A program made the translations under genes and the position numbers. This document shows, in pieces, positions 26,124-35,832 of a stretch of 64,000 nucleotides of DNA; position 1 is the stretch's first letter; each line of letters starts with the position of its first letter. The DNA lies in the NCBI RefSeq assembly GCF_900258435.1, contig NZ_LT992558.1:1315246-1379245 (forward strand). Direction: 5' to 3'. Below the pieces are notes generated by a model. It worked only from the letters and a program-made list of their open reading frames with translations. It was not told where the DNA came from and made no database searches. The DNA is from Carnobacterium divergens (GTDB lineage: Bacteria > Bacillota > Bacilli > Lactobacillales > Carnobacteriaceae).

Positions 26124-26163
26124 CTCTCATCACCTCATTTTATAAAATCGCTTACTTTCAACT

Positions 26164-26192
26164 ATTATATAACTTTTTAGCATTGATTTCAA
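26164..26192 (-). promoter_or_regulatory. Sigma-A promoter of the DUF1827-like gene
   Basis: On the minus strand, TTGAAA (26187-26192), 17-bp spacer, TATAAT (26164-26169). Confidence 0.75.
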
Positions 26193-26328
26193 AGATAATC
26201 GCTTGCTAGTTTTACTAGGACGCTCATATTTTAATTAAAATATGATATGATAGGAATCAAGTGTTTTACTTTCTCCTGTAGGGGTTAAAAATAAGTATTC
26301 GAAGGACTACAAGAAGGGTGGCAGGAAG

Positions 26329-27699
26329 TTGCAACGTAAAAAAATAGTTCCTTATTTAGTTAGTCGTTTTTCATCTATTCAAATTATTGTGTCATTTTAT
26401 TTTATGGCTGTTTTGGTTGCAGCTATTTTATTAAGCTTGCCAATTTTTCAAAAGCCTGGTGTTCATCTCTCATTCATTGATATTTTATTTACGGCAGTGA
26501 GTACGATTAGTGTAACTGGATTGAGTACCATTGATTTAGGCGAAACGTATAATCGAGGTGGAATTGCTTTGTTAGGCATTTTATTTCAGCTTGGAAGTTT
26601 AGGGATCATGATGATCTCTACCTCTTTTTTTATTTTATCAAAAAAAAGAATTTCATTGAAACAGCGTCAATTGATTATGACAGATATGAACCAACCTAAT
26701 TTAAGTGGAATTGTGCGGTTGATTCGCAATGCGTTGGGTATTATCATTGGGTTTCAGTTAGTTGGTGGAATTATTCTTAGTCTGCATTTTCTGGGGTACT
26801 ACGACTCAATCAAAGATGCGCTTTTTTATGGGTTTTATACGGCAGTTTCGGCAGTTACCAATTCAGGTGCTGATATTACTGGGAATTCTTTAATGGATTT
26901 TTCAACAGATTACTTTGTACAGTTAATTGTGATGTTTTTAATCGTTGTTGGTGGAATTGGTTTTCCTGTTTTAATTGAGATTAAGGCATTTTTTAAATAC
27001 CGTAAAAAACCTCATGATCTGCCTTTTCGTTTTTCGTTGTTTACTAAATTATCCGTTTATTCATTTCTTATTTTATTTATTTTAGGAACGGTATTGATTT
27101 GGTTGTTGGAATCGAGTGGGTTCTTTAAAGGGATGAATTTTACAGAAAGTGCGTTTTATGCGATGTTTTATTCGGTGAGTACAAGGAACGCTGGGTTAGT
27201 AACAACCCCAATTAGCAACTTTAGCGATGGGACATTGTTATTGTTTTCTGTATTGATGTTTATCGGTGCAAGTCCGAGTTCGGTTGGTGGAGGAGTAAGA
27301 ACAACCACTTTAGCAATTGTGGTGCTTTACTTGTTCTCATTTATTAGAAGTCGCGAAAACATTAATATTTTTGGACGTAGAATTCATAATGATGATGTGA
27401 AAAAATCGATCGTTGTACTGAACTTGTCGATTGCGCTTTGCTTTTTTAGTGTACTGGTTTTAAGTGTTACGGAAAAGCATAGTTTGATTTCGATTATTGT
27501 TGAAGTTTCCTCTGCGTTTGGAACTACCGGTTTGTCGATGGGCATTACGTCAAGTTTGAGCTTATTTGGTCAGTTGGTGATTATCCTTTTAATGTTTATT
27601 GGTCGAGTCGGGATGCTATACATGCTGATGTTGCTTGTTCCAAAAGAGAAAGAAGATTTAAATTATTTGTATCCGACAGAAAAAATTATTATTGGATAA
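26329..27699 (+). CDS. Ktr/Trk-type potassium channel subunit (KtrB-like)
   Basis: A 456-residue TrkH/KtrB family protein with four M1-P-M2 repeats. The pore motifs are SVTGLST (residues 61-67), VTNSGADI, TRNAGLVT and FGTTGLSMG. They carry the conserved glycines of the selectivity filter, and the third repeat has the truncated M2 region expected for KtrB. It starts at TTG 26329 after AAGAAGGGTGG. No KtrA-type RCK gene lies next to it, so the gating ring must be encoded elsewhere. The leader shows no certain riboswitch. Confidence 0.88.
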   Translation: MQRKKIVPYLVSRFSSIQIIVSFYFMAVLVAAILLSLPIFQKPGVHLSFIDILFTAVSTISVTGLSTIDLGETYNRGGIALLGILFQLGSLGIMMISTSFFILSKKRISLKQRQLIMTDMNQPNLSGIVRLIRNALGIIIGFQLVGGIILSLHFLGYYDSIKDALFYGFYTAVSAVTNSGADITGNSLMDFSTDYFVQLIVMFLIVVGGIGFPVLIEIKAFFKYRKKPHDLPFRFSLFTKLSVYSFLILFILGTVLIWLLESSGFFKGMNFTESAFYAMFYSVSTRNAGLVTTPISNFSDGTLLLFSVLMFIGASPSSVGGGVRTTTLAIVVLYLFSFIRSRENINIFGRRIHNDDVKKSIVVLNLSIALCFFSVLVLSVTEKHSLISIIVEVSSAFGTTGLSMGITSSLSLFGQLVIILLMFIGRVGMLYMLMLLVPKEKEDLNYLYPTEKIIIG

Positions 27700-27703
27700 A
27701 ATA

Positions 27704-27743
27704 GAAAAGACACGCTCATCATTAAATGGCGTGTCTTTTTTTT
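27704..27743. terminator. Bidirectional terminator
   Basis: AAAAGACACGC (27705-27715) with GCGTGTCTTTT (27729-27739). It serves the channel gene and convergent clpE. Confidence 0.9.
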
Positions 27744-29973
27744 ACTCTTCTATTTTCACGATTTCTTCTGGTGGTGTAGCAGGAAGCTTTTCTTTTTGAG
27801 CAACCACGATTTCAGATTGATCATTTAAATGAGCGGAAAGCTCTTTAATGGTTGGATGATCTAAATAGAAATCGGCAATTTTATCTTCAATCTGTTCTTG
27901 AATAACACGACGTAAAGGTCTTGCACCCATTTTTGGATCGTACCCTAGAGTGGTTAGTTTTTCTTTTACAGCTTCGTCTGCCACAATTGAAATTCCTTGA
28001 TCTTTAAGCATGTTATTAACGTCTTGTAACATTAAATCAACGATTTGGATCAGATGGGTTTTATCTAGCTGATTGAATTCAACAATCGCATCAAAACGAT
28101 TGATAAATTCTGGTTTAAAGAAATCGGTTAAATGATTTAAAACAGAATGTTGATTGCCACTTGATGTGGCACCAAATCCAACACTTGCTTCAACCACACC
28201 TGTACCAGCATTACTTGTCATGATAATGATCGTGTCTTTAAAGCTTATGGTGCGCCCTTGAGCATCCGTTAGACGTCCGTCATCCAGAATTTGTAGAAAC
28301 ATGTGTAAAACATCTGGATGTGCTTTTTCAATCTCATCTAGCAAAATAATGCTATAGGGGTTTCTACGCACTTTTTCAGTTAATTGACCCGCTTCATCAT
28401 AACCAACGTAACCAGGAGGAGAACCAATCAGTTTAGCGACACTGTGTTTTTCCATGTATTCACTCATATCAAAGCGAATCAGCGAATCTTTGGTGCCAAA
28501 TAATTCAGATGACAGTTGTTTGGCTAATTCTGTTTTCCCAACGCCTGTTGGTCCAACAAATAGGAAAGAGCCAATCGGGCGGTCTTTTTTATTTAAGCCG
28601 ATTCTGCTACGACGAATGGCTTTTGAAACTTTCTCAATTGCTTCGTCTTGTCCAATAACGTGACCTTTTAAATCATTTGCCAAGTTGCGCAATTGAGTTT
28701 GTTCTTTTTCTTTGATATCGCCAACTGGAATGTTTGTTTTCATTTCAATGATTTGCTCCATGTCTTTTTCAGTAACAACGGGTTTATCTGATTCAGGTTG
28801 TTGCTGATCTCGCATGGCAGAGAATTTAGCTGCTTGATCTCGGTAGAAGGCTGCCTTTTCATAATCTTCTGCTTGCAAGGCGATTTGTTTTTGACGAGCA
28901 GCATCGGCAATTTTATCTTCAATCATTTGAGGATCAACGGTTTGGATTGTCAAATTCTTTTTAGAACCAGATTCATCTAATAAATCAATGGCTTTATCTG
29001 GTAAGAAGCGGTCTTGAATATAGCGATGAGAAAGTGTAACAGCATTTTTAATGGCTTCATCTGTGTAATGAACTTGATGGTAGTCTTCGTATTTCTTTTG
29101 AATCCCTTTTAAAATTGTGATGGCTTCATCAACTGTTGGCTCATTGACACGAACAGGTTGCATTCTTCTTTCTAACGCTGCATCTTTTTCAATCGTACGA
29201 TATTCTTTTAAGGTAGTAGCTCCTACCATTTGTAGTTCGCCACGTGCCAGTGCAGGTTTTAACATATTGCCAGCATCCATACTACCTTCAGCGCTACCAG
29301 CACCTACTATTTCGTGAACTTCATCAATAAACAGAATGATTTGTGGATTTTTCTTTAATTCATCCATCAATTGTTGCATTCTTTCTTCAAATTGTCCTCG
29401 AATTCCTGTTCCTTGAACAAGACTAGCTACATCTAAGCGAATCACTTCTTTATTGGTTAATTTTTGAGGAACTTCGCTATTAACGATTTTTTGCGCCAAT
29501 CCTTCAACTACTGCAGTTTTACCTACACCTGGTTCACCAATCAAGACAGGGTTATTTTTAGTCCGACGATTTAAAATTTCAATGACGCGTTCAATTTCAG
29601 TGTCACGTCCAATTACAGGGTCAATTTCGCCTTTACGAGCTAAATCAGTTAAGTTGGTTCCATATTCTCCTAGCAACCCCTTTTGTTTGCCTTGAGGAGG
29701 GACATTATTTCCTCCGCGTCCGCCACTTTGAGTAGGAGGAGTAGCAGATTGATTTGAAAGTGCTTGGTTTTGGAAGGCTTTGAAAAATTCATCTAATCCA
29801 CCCATTCCAAATGGATCTGGTGTTGGTCGATTCATTTTAAGTTCACCACGTTCCTTTGCATCTTTTAATACTTGATAGCAATTTTGACATAAGTCGATTT
29901 GTCCACGTTGTCCATTCATATCTGTATATAGGTGAATTGTTGATTCAGTTTGGTTACAATTTTGACATAACAT
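27742..29973 (-). CDS. clpE: ATP-dependent Clp unfoldase ClpE
   Basis: A 743-residue HSP100 ATPase that unfolds damaged proteins for ClpP. It has the ClpE-specific N-terminal zinc finger (LCQNCNQ and LCQNCYQ), then AAA domain 1 with GEPGVGKT, a UVR-like coiled middle segment, and AAA domain 2 with GPTGVGKTE and the sensor/arginine-finger region. A GTG at 29982 is in frame but only 2 bp from AAAGG, so ATG 29973 (11 bp spacing) is preferred. It sits behind a promoter with two CtsR operators. Confidence 0.94.
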   Translation of the reverse strand: MLCQNCNQTESTIHLYTDMNGQRGQIDLCQNCYQVLKDAKERGELKMNRPTPDPFGMGGLDEFFKAFQNQALSNQSATPPTQSGGRGGNNVPPQGKQKGLLGEYGTNLTDLARKGEIDPVIGRDTEIERVIEILNRRTKNNPVLIGEPGVGKTAVVEGLAQKIVNSEVPQKLTNKEVIRLDVASLVQGTGIRGQFEERMQQLMDELKKNPQIILFIDEVHEIVGAGSAEGSMDAGNMLKPALARGELQMVGATTLKEYRTIEKDAALERRMQPVRVNEPTVDEAITILKGIQKKYEDYHQVHYTDEAIKNAVTLSHRYIQDRFLPDKAIDLLDESGSKKNLTIQTVDPQMIEDKIADAARQKQIALQAEDYEKAAFYRDQAAKFSAMRDQQQPESDKPVVTEKDMEQIIEMKTNIPVGDIKEKEQTQLRNLANDLKGHVIGQDEAIEKVSKAIRRSRIGLNKKDRPIGSFLFVGPTGVGKTELAKQLSSELFGTKDSLIRFDMSEYMEKHSVAKLIGSPPGYVGYDEAGQLTEKVRRNPYSIILLDEIEKAHPDVLHMFLQILDDGRLTDAQGRTISFKDTIIIMTSNAGTGVVEASVGFGATSSGNQHSVLNHLTDFFKPEFINRFDAIVEFNQLDKTHLIQIVDLMLQDVNNMLKDQGISIVADEAVKEKLTTLGYDPKMGARPLRRVIQEQIEDKIADFYLDHPTIKELSAHLNDQSEIVVAQKEKLPATPPEEIVKIEE

Positions 29974-30033
29974 AAGTGTCACAACCTTTCAATTCATAGT
30001 AAGTTTTTAATTTATCGAAGACCAGAATCAATA

Positions 30034-30090
30034 ATTGACCAATGCTGACCTTCTTTAGAATAGTATACACTGACCTTTACTGACTTTCAA
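30034..30090 (-). promoter_or_regulatory. clpE promoter with two CtsR operators
   Basis: Minus-strand promoter TTGAAA (30085-30090), 17 bp, TATACT (30062-30067). Two heptad direct repeats of the CtsR type flank it: ACTGACC-TTT-ACTGACT (30069-30085, in the spacer) and ATTGACC-AAT-GCTGACC (30034-30050, just downstream of the start site), written on the plus strand. CtsR consensus is RGTCAAA-NNN-RGTCAAA on the coding strand. Confidence 0.82.
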
Positions 30091-30106
30091 GTGATTTGTC
30101 TTTTAC

Positions 30107-30135
30107 TTTTGAGTGGAAATCTACTAAACTATAGA
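30107..30135 (+). promoter_or_regulatory. Weak promoter of the 30162 gene
   Basis: TTTTGA (30107-30112), 17 bp, TATAGA (30130-30135). It is divergent from clpE, and the nearest CtsR box is within 25 bp, so heat-shock cross-talk is possible. Confidence 0.4.
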
Positions 30136-30161
30136 GGAGCTAGTTTTAAAGGGGTGAGTGC

Positions 30162-30980
30162 TTGAAAGAATTAGTCAGAACATTTTTGTTTTTCGGATTT
30201 ATACTTTGTGGAATAAGTGGTCCGCTTATTTTTATTCAAGCGGATGTTCGTAACTTGCTAATCTTTTTTATCGTTTTGTTAAGTTTGGGTTTTGGATACA
30301 TTGTGCTGTATGTAATTAGTGAGTATCCGGTCTGGGTAGGTTGGATGATTGTTTGTGTCGTTATTGGTGTGACTTTTAGTATTGAGTGGATTAGTATGTT
30401 TACAGATAATACTAGCTTTTTAACTCAAGAAACCATTCAAATGAATGCTTTTTTTCATCAACTTGTCCCACTAGGGATAGCCTTTATTTGGGTAATGATG
30501 ATTGCGATGTCACATATTTTATGGAAGCAAATCACACGATCAATTCGTCACTGGCTTAGTCGCGGTGTTTGTTATGTATTGGGAGCTTCATTGGCCTCCT
30601 TAAGTTTAGAATTACTCTTGGCTCCGATTATTTTAAATATTAAAAGATATGACTGGTTACAAGGAGGGGACTTTATTTACGGGGCTGTTTCCTACACTGT
30701 ATACTTTACGTGGGCAATGGTTATTTTACTAGTGCATACATTTATTCTGATATTTGTGGTATTATCTGATAATTGGCATAGGCAACTTGAACTAAACTCA
30801 AGGCATCAATTGATGGTAGTCGATTTTGTTTTTTCCTTATATGCACTAGGTTTAGGGCTATTTGCTAAGATGTATATGGCTTCATTTATTTTTATAACTT
30901 TTAATGGTCTTTTCACAATTGTCTATTATATGTCGAAGAAAAAACAAGAAGATGAGTGGATAAGAAAGCAGAGAAAGTAG
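30162..30980 (+). CDS. Polytopic membrane protein, DUF422/carotenoid-biosynthesis-like
   Basis: A 272-residue membrane protein with about seven hydrophobic helices. A central segment SLELLLAPIILNIKRYDW followed by GGDFIYGAVSYTVYFTW resembles the conserved acidic-Pro/Trp/Gly-Tyr-Gly-V pattern of DUF422 proteins (CruF-like, annotated as carotenoid biosynthesis), but with substitutions, so the assignment is tentative. TTG 30162 follows AAAGGGGTGAG. No carotenoid genes are visible nearby. It is followed by a 60-residue orphan gene and probably co-transcribed with it. Confidence 0.6.
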   Translation: MKELVRTFLFFGFILCGISGPLIFIQADVRNLLIFFIVLLSLGFGYIVLYVISEYPVWVGWMIVCVVIGVTFSIEWISMFTDNTSFLTQETIQMNAFFHQLVPLGIAFIWVMMIAMSHILWKQITRSIRHWLSRGVCYVLGASLASLSLELLLAPIILNIKRYDWLQGGDFIYGAVSYTVYFTWAMVILLVHTFILIFVVLSDNWHRQLELNSRHQLMVVDFVFSLYALGLGLFAKMYMASFIFITFNGLFTIVYYMSKKKQEDEWIRKQRK

Positions 30981-30988
30981 GTGGGAAA

Positions 30989-31171
30989 TTGACGACTGAA
31001 GAAATGAGTAAACAGATTGAACAGCTGGTAAATAAGGAAATAGAAGAGCTTTTAATCAAGAAAGAAGACTTTATTACGTTCAGAGATTGTTGGCTTAAAC
31101 ATCCTGAAAAAGAGCACATTATCGGAGAAGCAAAACTTTTGGGGGAAGTGGTCTACCGCTATGTTTCTTAA
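30989..31171 (+). CDS. Small orphan protein (60 residues)
   Basis: Begins at TTG 30989, chosen because AGGTGGG lies just upstream; ATG 31007 is an alternative. The charged helical N-terminus (EEMSKQIEQLVNKEIEELL) is followed by FRDCWLKHPEKEHIIGEAKL. It lies 8 bp after the preceding membrane protein gene. No family recognised; it may be a partner of that protein. Confidence 0.5.
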   Translation: MTTEEMSKQIEQLVNKEIEELLIKKEDFITFRDCWLKHPEKEHIIGEAKLLGEVVYRYVS

Positions 31172-31326
31172 AAAAAGAATAAAGTAACTAAAGAAACGAA
31201 GAAAATGGTTGTAGATTATCAAAAAAAATGGTAATCTTTAAAGATGAAAGGGTTATTTTCTGTGTTGTTTATTCAAACAGAGCTAACTCTAAATAAAATA
31301 ATTTTTTTTAAAGGAGACTTCTTATA

Positions 31327-31593
31327 ATGGAAAAACGCGAATTTCATGTGGTAGCAGATACAGGGATCCATGCACGCCCAGCTACACTTTTGGTGCAATC
31401 AGCAAGTAAATTTAACTCAGATATTAACTTAGAATACAAAGGTAAATCAGTTAATCTTAAATCAATCATGGGCGTTATGTCTCTTGGTGTTGGTCAAGGT
31501 GCTGACGTTGTAATCACTGCTGAAGGCGCTGATGAAGCAGACGCAATCAATGCAATCGCAGATACAATGAAGAAAGAAGGCTTAGCTGAATAA
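31327..31593 (+). CDS. ptsH: Phosphocarrier protein HPr
   Basis: An 88-residue HPr, the phosphocarrier of the PTS. The active-site His15 lies in TGIHARPAT and the regulatory Ser46 in LKSIMGV, so it should also signal to CcpA through HPr kinase. AAAGGAG precedes ATG 31327. It is translationally coupled to ptsI by a TAATG overlap. Confidence 0.97.
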   Translation: MEKREFHVVADTGIHARPATLLVQSASKFNSDINLEYKGKSVNLKSIMGVMSLGVGQGADVVITAEGADEADAINAIADTMKKEGLAE

Positions 31594-33314
31594 TGGTTGA
31601 AATGTTAAAAGGGATTGCGGCTAGTGATGGCGTTGCTATTGCTAAAGCATATATGCTAATTGAACCCGATTTATCATTCAACAAAATTACAGTTGAGGAT
31701 TCTGATTCAGAAGTTGAACGTCTTGCAAAAGCATTAGATAAAGCAAAAGAAGAACTTGAAATGATTCGTCAAAAAGCTGTCGAAAGCTTAGGAGAAGAAG
31801 AAGCTCAAGTTTTTGATGCTCACTTAATGGTTCTGTCTGATCCAGAATTAATCGGGAGTATTGAAAGCAATATCAAAGACAATAAAGTAAATGCTGAAAG
31901 CGGATTAAAAGAAGTTACGGATATGTTTATCGGCATGTTTGAAGGTATGGAAGATAATCCTTACATGCAAGAACGTGCAGCAGATATCAAAGATGTAACG
32001 AAACGTGTTTTAAGTCATTTATTAGGTGTTAAATTACCAAGTCCTTCAATGATTAATGAAGAAGTTATCGTTGTAGCACATGATTTAACCCCAAGTGATA
32101 CAGCACAACTTGATCGTAAATTTGTAAAAGCTTTTGTAACAGATATCGGTGGACGTACGTCCCACTCTGCAATTATGGCTCGTTCTCTTGAAATTCCAGC
32201 AATCGTTGGAACAAAAGAAATTACAGCTAAAGTTAAAGATGGCGATATGATTGTGATTGACGGCCTTGAAGGGGATGTACTTGTACATCCAGCTGATAGC
32301 GATGTTAAAAACTATGAAGCAAAAGCAAAAGCATTTGCAGATCAAAAAGCTGAATGGAACAAATTAAAAAATGAAGCAACCATTACTTTAGATGGCAAAC
32401 ACATTGAATTAGCTGCTAATATTGGAACGCCAAAAGATTTAGTTGGTGTTAAAGATAACGGTGGAGAAGCTGTTGGATTATACAGAACTGAATTCCTTTA
32501 TATGGATTCACCTGATTTCCCATCAGAAGAAGATCAATTCATTGCTTATAAAGCCGTTCTTGAAGGTATGGAAGGCAAAGCGGTTGTAGTTCGTACAATG
32601 GATATTGGTGGGGATAAAGAACTTCCTTACTTAACATTGCCACACGAAATGAATCCTTTCTTAGGATATCGTGCGATTCGTATTTGTTTAGCACAACCTG
32701 ATATGTTCCGTACACAGTTACGTGCATTATTACGTGCTTCTGTATTTGGTAAATTACGCATTATGTTCCCAATGATTGCAACACTTGGCGAGTTCCGTCA
32801 AGCAAAAGCAATGTTAATGGAAGAAAAAGCGAAATTGGTTTCTGAAGGAGTTGCGGTTGCAGATGATATTCAAGTAGGTATCATGATTGAAATCCCAGCT
32901 GCTGCAGTTATTGCGGATAAATTTGCTAAAGAAGTTGACTTTTTCAGTATTGGAACAAATGACTTGATTCAATACACAATGGCAGCAGACCGTATGAACG
33001 AACGCGTTTCGTACTTGTACCAACCTTATAACCCATCAATTTTACGCTTGATTAAAAACGTAATTGATGCTTCTCACAAAGAAGGAAAATGGACGGGTAT
33101 GTGTGGCGAAATGGCTGGAGATCAAACAGCTGTACCATTATTAATGGGTCTTGGTTTAGATGAATTCTCTATGAGCGCTTCAAGTATCTTGAAAACTCGT
33201 AGCTTAATGAAACGTCTAGATACAACTAAAATGGCTGAATTAGCTGATAAAGCAATCAATGATTGTGATACTGCTGAAGAAGTTGTTGGATTAGTTGAGT
33301 CATACACTAAATAA
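31593..33314 (+). CDS. ptsI: PTS enzyme I
   Basis: A 573-residue phosphoenolpyruvate-protein phosphotransferase. The active-site His is in [13 protein letters not shown] (about residue 190), and the PEP-binding barrel carries RTEFLYMD and [10 protein letters not shown]. It starts at the ATG overlapping the ptsH stop; ATG 31602 is also possible. The codon use is strongly biased, as expected for a highly expressed gene. A terminator follows. Confidence 0.97.
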   Translation: MVEMLKGIAASDGVAIAKAYMLIEPDLSFNKITVEDSDSEVERLAKALDKAKEELEMIRQKAVESLGEEEAQVFDAHLMVLSDPELIGSIESNIKDNKVNAESGLKEVTDMFIGMFEGMEDNPYMQERAADIKDVTKRVLSHLLGVKLPSPSMINEEVIVVAHDLTPSDTAQLDRKFVKAFVTDIGGRTSHSAIMARSLEIPAIVGTKEITAKVKDGDMIVIDGLEGDVLVHPADSDVKNYEAKAKAFADQKAEWNKLKNEATITLDGKHIELAANIGTPKDLVGVKDNGGEAVGLYRTEFLYMDSPDFPSEEDQFIAYKAVLEGMEGKAVVVRTMDIGGDKELPYLTLPHEMNPFLGYRAIRICLAQPDMFRTQLRALLRASVFGKLRIMFPMIATLGEFRQAKAMLMEEKAKLVSEGVAVADDIQVGIMIEIPAAAVIADKFAKEVDFFSIGTNDLIQYTMAADRMNERVSYLYQPYNPSILRLIKNVIDASHKEGKWTGMCGEMAGDQTAVPLLMGLGLDEFSMSASSILKTRSLMKRLDTTKMAELADKAINDCDTAEEVVGLVESYTK

Positions 33315-33320
33315 ATTTAG

Positions 33321-33367
33321 CAAAGCTTTTTAATGGAGGATTTCCCTTCATTAGAAAGCTTTTTTTA
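33321..33367 (+). terminator. Terminator of ptsHI
   Basis: AAAGCTTTTTAATG (33322-33335) with CATTAGAAAGCTTT (33349-33362), one mismatch, 13-nt loop, T run. Confidence 0.8.
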
Positions 33368-33388
33368 ATTTGAAAAAGCGTTAAAATC

Positions 33389-33417
33389 TTTCAATATCCT
33401 TCAATAAAGTGTATAAT
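33389..33417 (+). promoter_or_regulatory. Sigma-A promoter of the glycolipid cluster
   Basis: TTTCAA (33389-33394), 17 bp, TATAAT (33412-33417). It leaves a leader of about 160 nt. Confidence 0.62.
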
Positions 33418-33584
33418 TTTACTTATCATGTAGTTTTAACCATACCGAGAAAATAAGGTAGCAATTATTTATAGAAAATCAGTACTTAGGCTGATTTCAA
33501 GTGTCGCAATAAATTATACAATTAAATTCAACGTTAAAGGGTTAAAGTTTCAATTCATAGATGACTCTAAAGGAGGGAATTGTG

Positions 33585-34754
33585 ATGAATATTGGAATCT
33601 TTACGGATACGTATTTTCCACAAGTTAGTGGAGTCGCAACATCAATTAGAACGTTAAAAGAAGAATTAGAAAAATTAGGCCATCAGGTCACTATTTTCAC
33701 CACAACAGACCCTAGTGCGCCAGAGGATGAAGAAAATATTATTCGTCTTTCAAGCATTCCATTCTTTTCATTTAAAGATCGACGAATCGCGATCAGGGGC
33801 GCATATTTAGCGCTAAGGAAAGCAAAAGCATTAGAATTAGATATTATTCATACTCATACCGAGTTTAGTTTGGGGTTGACGGGGAAATATATTGCCCATA
33901 GCCTAGACATTCCTCATGTTCACACATACCATACTATGTATGAGGATTACTTACATTATATTGCAAATGGAAAAGTGGTACGACCTACACATGTGAAAGT
34001 GGTGTCGCGTTATTTTTGCAATCGAACAGTCGGCGTAATCGCGCCAAGTAAACGGGTGTTAGATCAGTTACGCCATTATGGAGTCTTACGAAATATCGAA
34101 ATTATTCCAACAGGAGTTAATTTAGAAAAATTCAATCCGACGCATTCGATAAATATCCGTCAAGAATTGGGATTAGAAGAGGATGAAACAGTTATCTTAT
34201 CTTTGAGTCGTCTTTCAAAAGAAAAAAATACAGAGGCTATTATCAAGGCTATGCCCGCAGTTCTATCTGAAAAACCAGAGGTGAAATTAGTAATTGTTGG
34301 AGATGGACCTTACCGTGAAACATTAGAAGAACTTGCAACTAAATTAAATATTGATAAATCCATTCTATTTTTAGGAGAGAAGCAAAGTGATGAAGTTGGG
34401 GCGTATTACCAAATGGCTAATTTATTTGTAAGTGCGTCAGAATCAGAGTCGCAAGGTCTAACCTATATTGAAGCAATCGCTTCAGGAACTGAAATTGTCG
34501 TTAAAGACAATGAATATACGAGAAGTTTGGTTCGGTCTGGTCAGTTCGGACTTGTTTTTCAAAAGGATGAAGAGTTGGCCAAAGCCATCATTGACACATT
34601 GAATAAGACCTTTGCTACAGAGCAAGCTGAACGGGACCAATTGCTGTACGATATTTCGGCTACAGCATTTGGCAAGCGAGTAGCTGATTTCTATAGTGAA
34701 TCAGATGAATTGTATCAGTATGAAAAAAAAGATCAAATTAAATTAGCCAAATAA
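33585..34754 (+). CDS. GT4 glycosyltransferase, diacylglycerol glucosyltransferase-like (LafA/BgsB type)
   Basis: A 389-residue GT-B fold enzyme. The N-terminus MNIGIFTDTYFPQVSGVATS, the HTHTEFSLG and HTYHTMYEDYLHY segments and the C-terminal SESESQGLTYIEA nucleotide-sugar motif are typical of enzymes that glucosylate diacylglycerol. That is the first step in making the glycolipid anchor of lipoteichoic acid. AGGAGGG precedes ATG 33585; the open frame begins 24 bp earlier. The following gene encodes the probable second glycosyltransferase, as in Listeria lafAB and Enterococcus bgsBA. Confidence 0.82.
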   Translation: MNIGIFTDTYFPQVSGVATSIRTLKEELEKLGHQVTIFTTTDPSAPEDEENIIRLSSIPFFSFKDRRIAIRGAYLALRKAKALELDIIHTHTEFSLGLTGKYIAHSLDIPHVHTYHTMYEDYLHYIANGKVVRPTHVKVVSRYFCNRTVGVIAPSKRVLDQLRHYGVLRNIEIIPTGVNLEKFNPTHSINIRQELGLEEDETVILSLSRLSKEKNTEAIIKAMPAVLSEKPEVKLVIVGDGPYRETLEELATKLNIDKSILFLGEKQSDEVGAYYQMANLFVSASESESQGLTYIEAIASGTEIVVKDNEYTRSLVRSGQFGLVFQKDEELAKAIIDTLNKTFATEQAERDQLLYDISATAFGKRVADFYSESDELYQYEKKDQIKLAK

Positions 34755-34779
34755 TATGTTGAAAATGACGGTGAGATAA

Positions 34780-35832
34780 ATGATAAAAATTACAATGTTT
34801 TCTTCTGCCGATAAAGTTAAAGGGCAAGGGGTTGGAAGTGCATATTTAGAATTAATGCAATTATTAAAAACACGAGCGACTGACCGCTTAGAAATTAAAG
34901 TCAATAGTTTTAAACCTACATCAATTAGCCATTATCATACAATTGATCCCCATTATTTTATAACAACTTTTTTTAGAAAACGTTTTGGTCGAAGAATTGG
35001 CTATGTGCACTTTGTACCAGATACCTTAAAAGGAAGTTTACATTTACCTAAATTTATCGAAAAAATATTGTATTGGTATGTCGTTGTTTTTTACCGTCGA
35101 ATGGATCATTTAGTCGTCGTCAATCCAAGCTTTATTCCAGAATTAGAAAAATTGGGGATTGCTAAAGAAAACATTACGTACATTCCTAATTTTGTTGCAA
35201 AAAAAGATTTTTACCCGTATTCCACAGAAAAAATAAAACAGTTAAAGAAAACACATGAATTAGAGACAGATAAATTTATTGTGTTTGGGGCCGGACAAGT
35301 GCAAGAACGTAAAGGTGTTTTTGATTTTGCAAAATTAGCAGAAGAAATGCCTGACGTTCAATTCATTTGGGCTGGAGGGTTCTCTTTTGGTAAAATGACA
35401 GATGGGTATGAGAAATACAAAAAGCTGATGGATCAACCTCCAAGCAATTTAAAATTTGTGGGTATTATTGATCGAAAGGAAATGTTAGACTATTACAATT
35501 TAGCGGATGTTTTTTTGTTGCCTTCTTATAATGAGTTATTTCCAATGTGTATTTTAGAAGCTTTTTCTTCTGAAACGCCTGTATTATTAAGAGATTTACC
35601 ACTGTACCGTCCAGTAATTGATGGGTATTATCAAGCAGCTAAGGATCGCGATGAAATGAAGGGAATTCTTCGTGAGTTGCAACAGAATCCTAAGGCGTAT
35701 GAGACGTTAAAAAATGCTGCAATCCAAGGGAATCTTGCTTATTCTGAAGAACGACTAACAAAAGTTTGGTGTGATTTCTATCAACAACAAGAAGGAGACT
35801 CTTTATGGAAAGAAGAAATAAATGGGCGCTAG
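34780..35832 (+). CDS. GT4 glycosyltransferase, second glycolipid transferase-like (LafB/BgsA type)
   Basis: A 350-residue GT-B enzyme starting MIKITMFSSADKVKGQGVGS, with the donor-binding NELFPMCILEAFSS near residue 255. Its pairing and order behind the first transferase suggest that it adds the second hexose to monoglucosyl-diacylglycerol. It lies 25 bp after the previous gene and overlaps the next by 28 bp. The sugar specificity cannot be read from sequence. Confidence 0.8.
   Translation: MIKITMFSSADKVKGQGVGSAYLELMQLLKTRATDRLEIKVNSFKPTSISHYHTIDPHYFITTFFRKRFGRRIGYVHFVPDTLKGSLHLPKFIEKILYWYVVVFYRRMDHLVVVNPSFIPELEKLGIAKENITYIPNFVAKKDFYPYSTEKIKQLKKTHELETDKFIVFGAGQVQERKGVFDFAKLAEEMPDVQFIWAGGFSFGKMTDGYEKYKKLMDQPPSNLKFVGIIDRKEMLDYYNLADVFLLPSYNELFPMCILEAFSSETPVLLRDLPLYRPVIDGYYQAAKDRDEMKGILRELQQNPKAYETLKNAAIQGNLAYSEERLTKVWCDFYQQQEGDSLWKEEINGR

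Noticed and set aside
26240-26328. c-di-AMP (ydaO) riboswitch before the potassium channel gene
   Set aside because: The leader is under 80 nt and lacks the conserved ydaO blocks.
31215-31243. Hairpin before ptsH as terminator
   Set aside because: AGATTATC/GGTAATCT is short, with a wobble, and is not followed by a T run.
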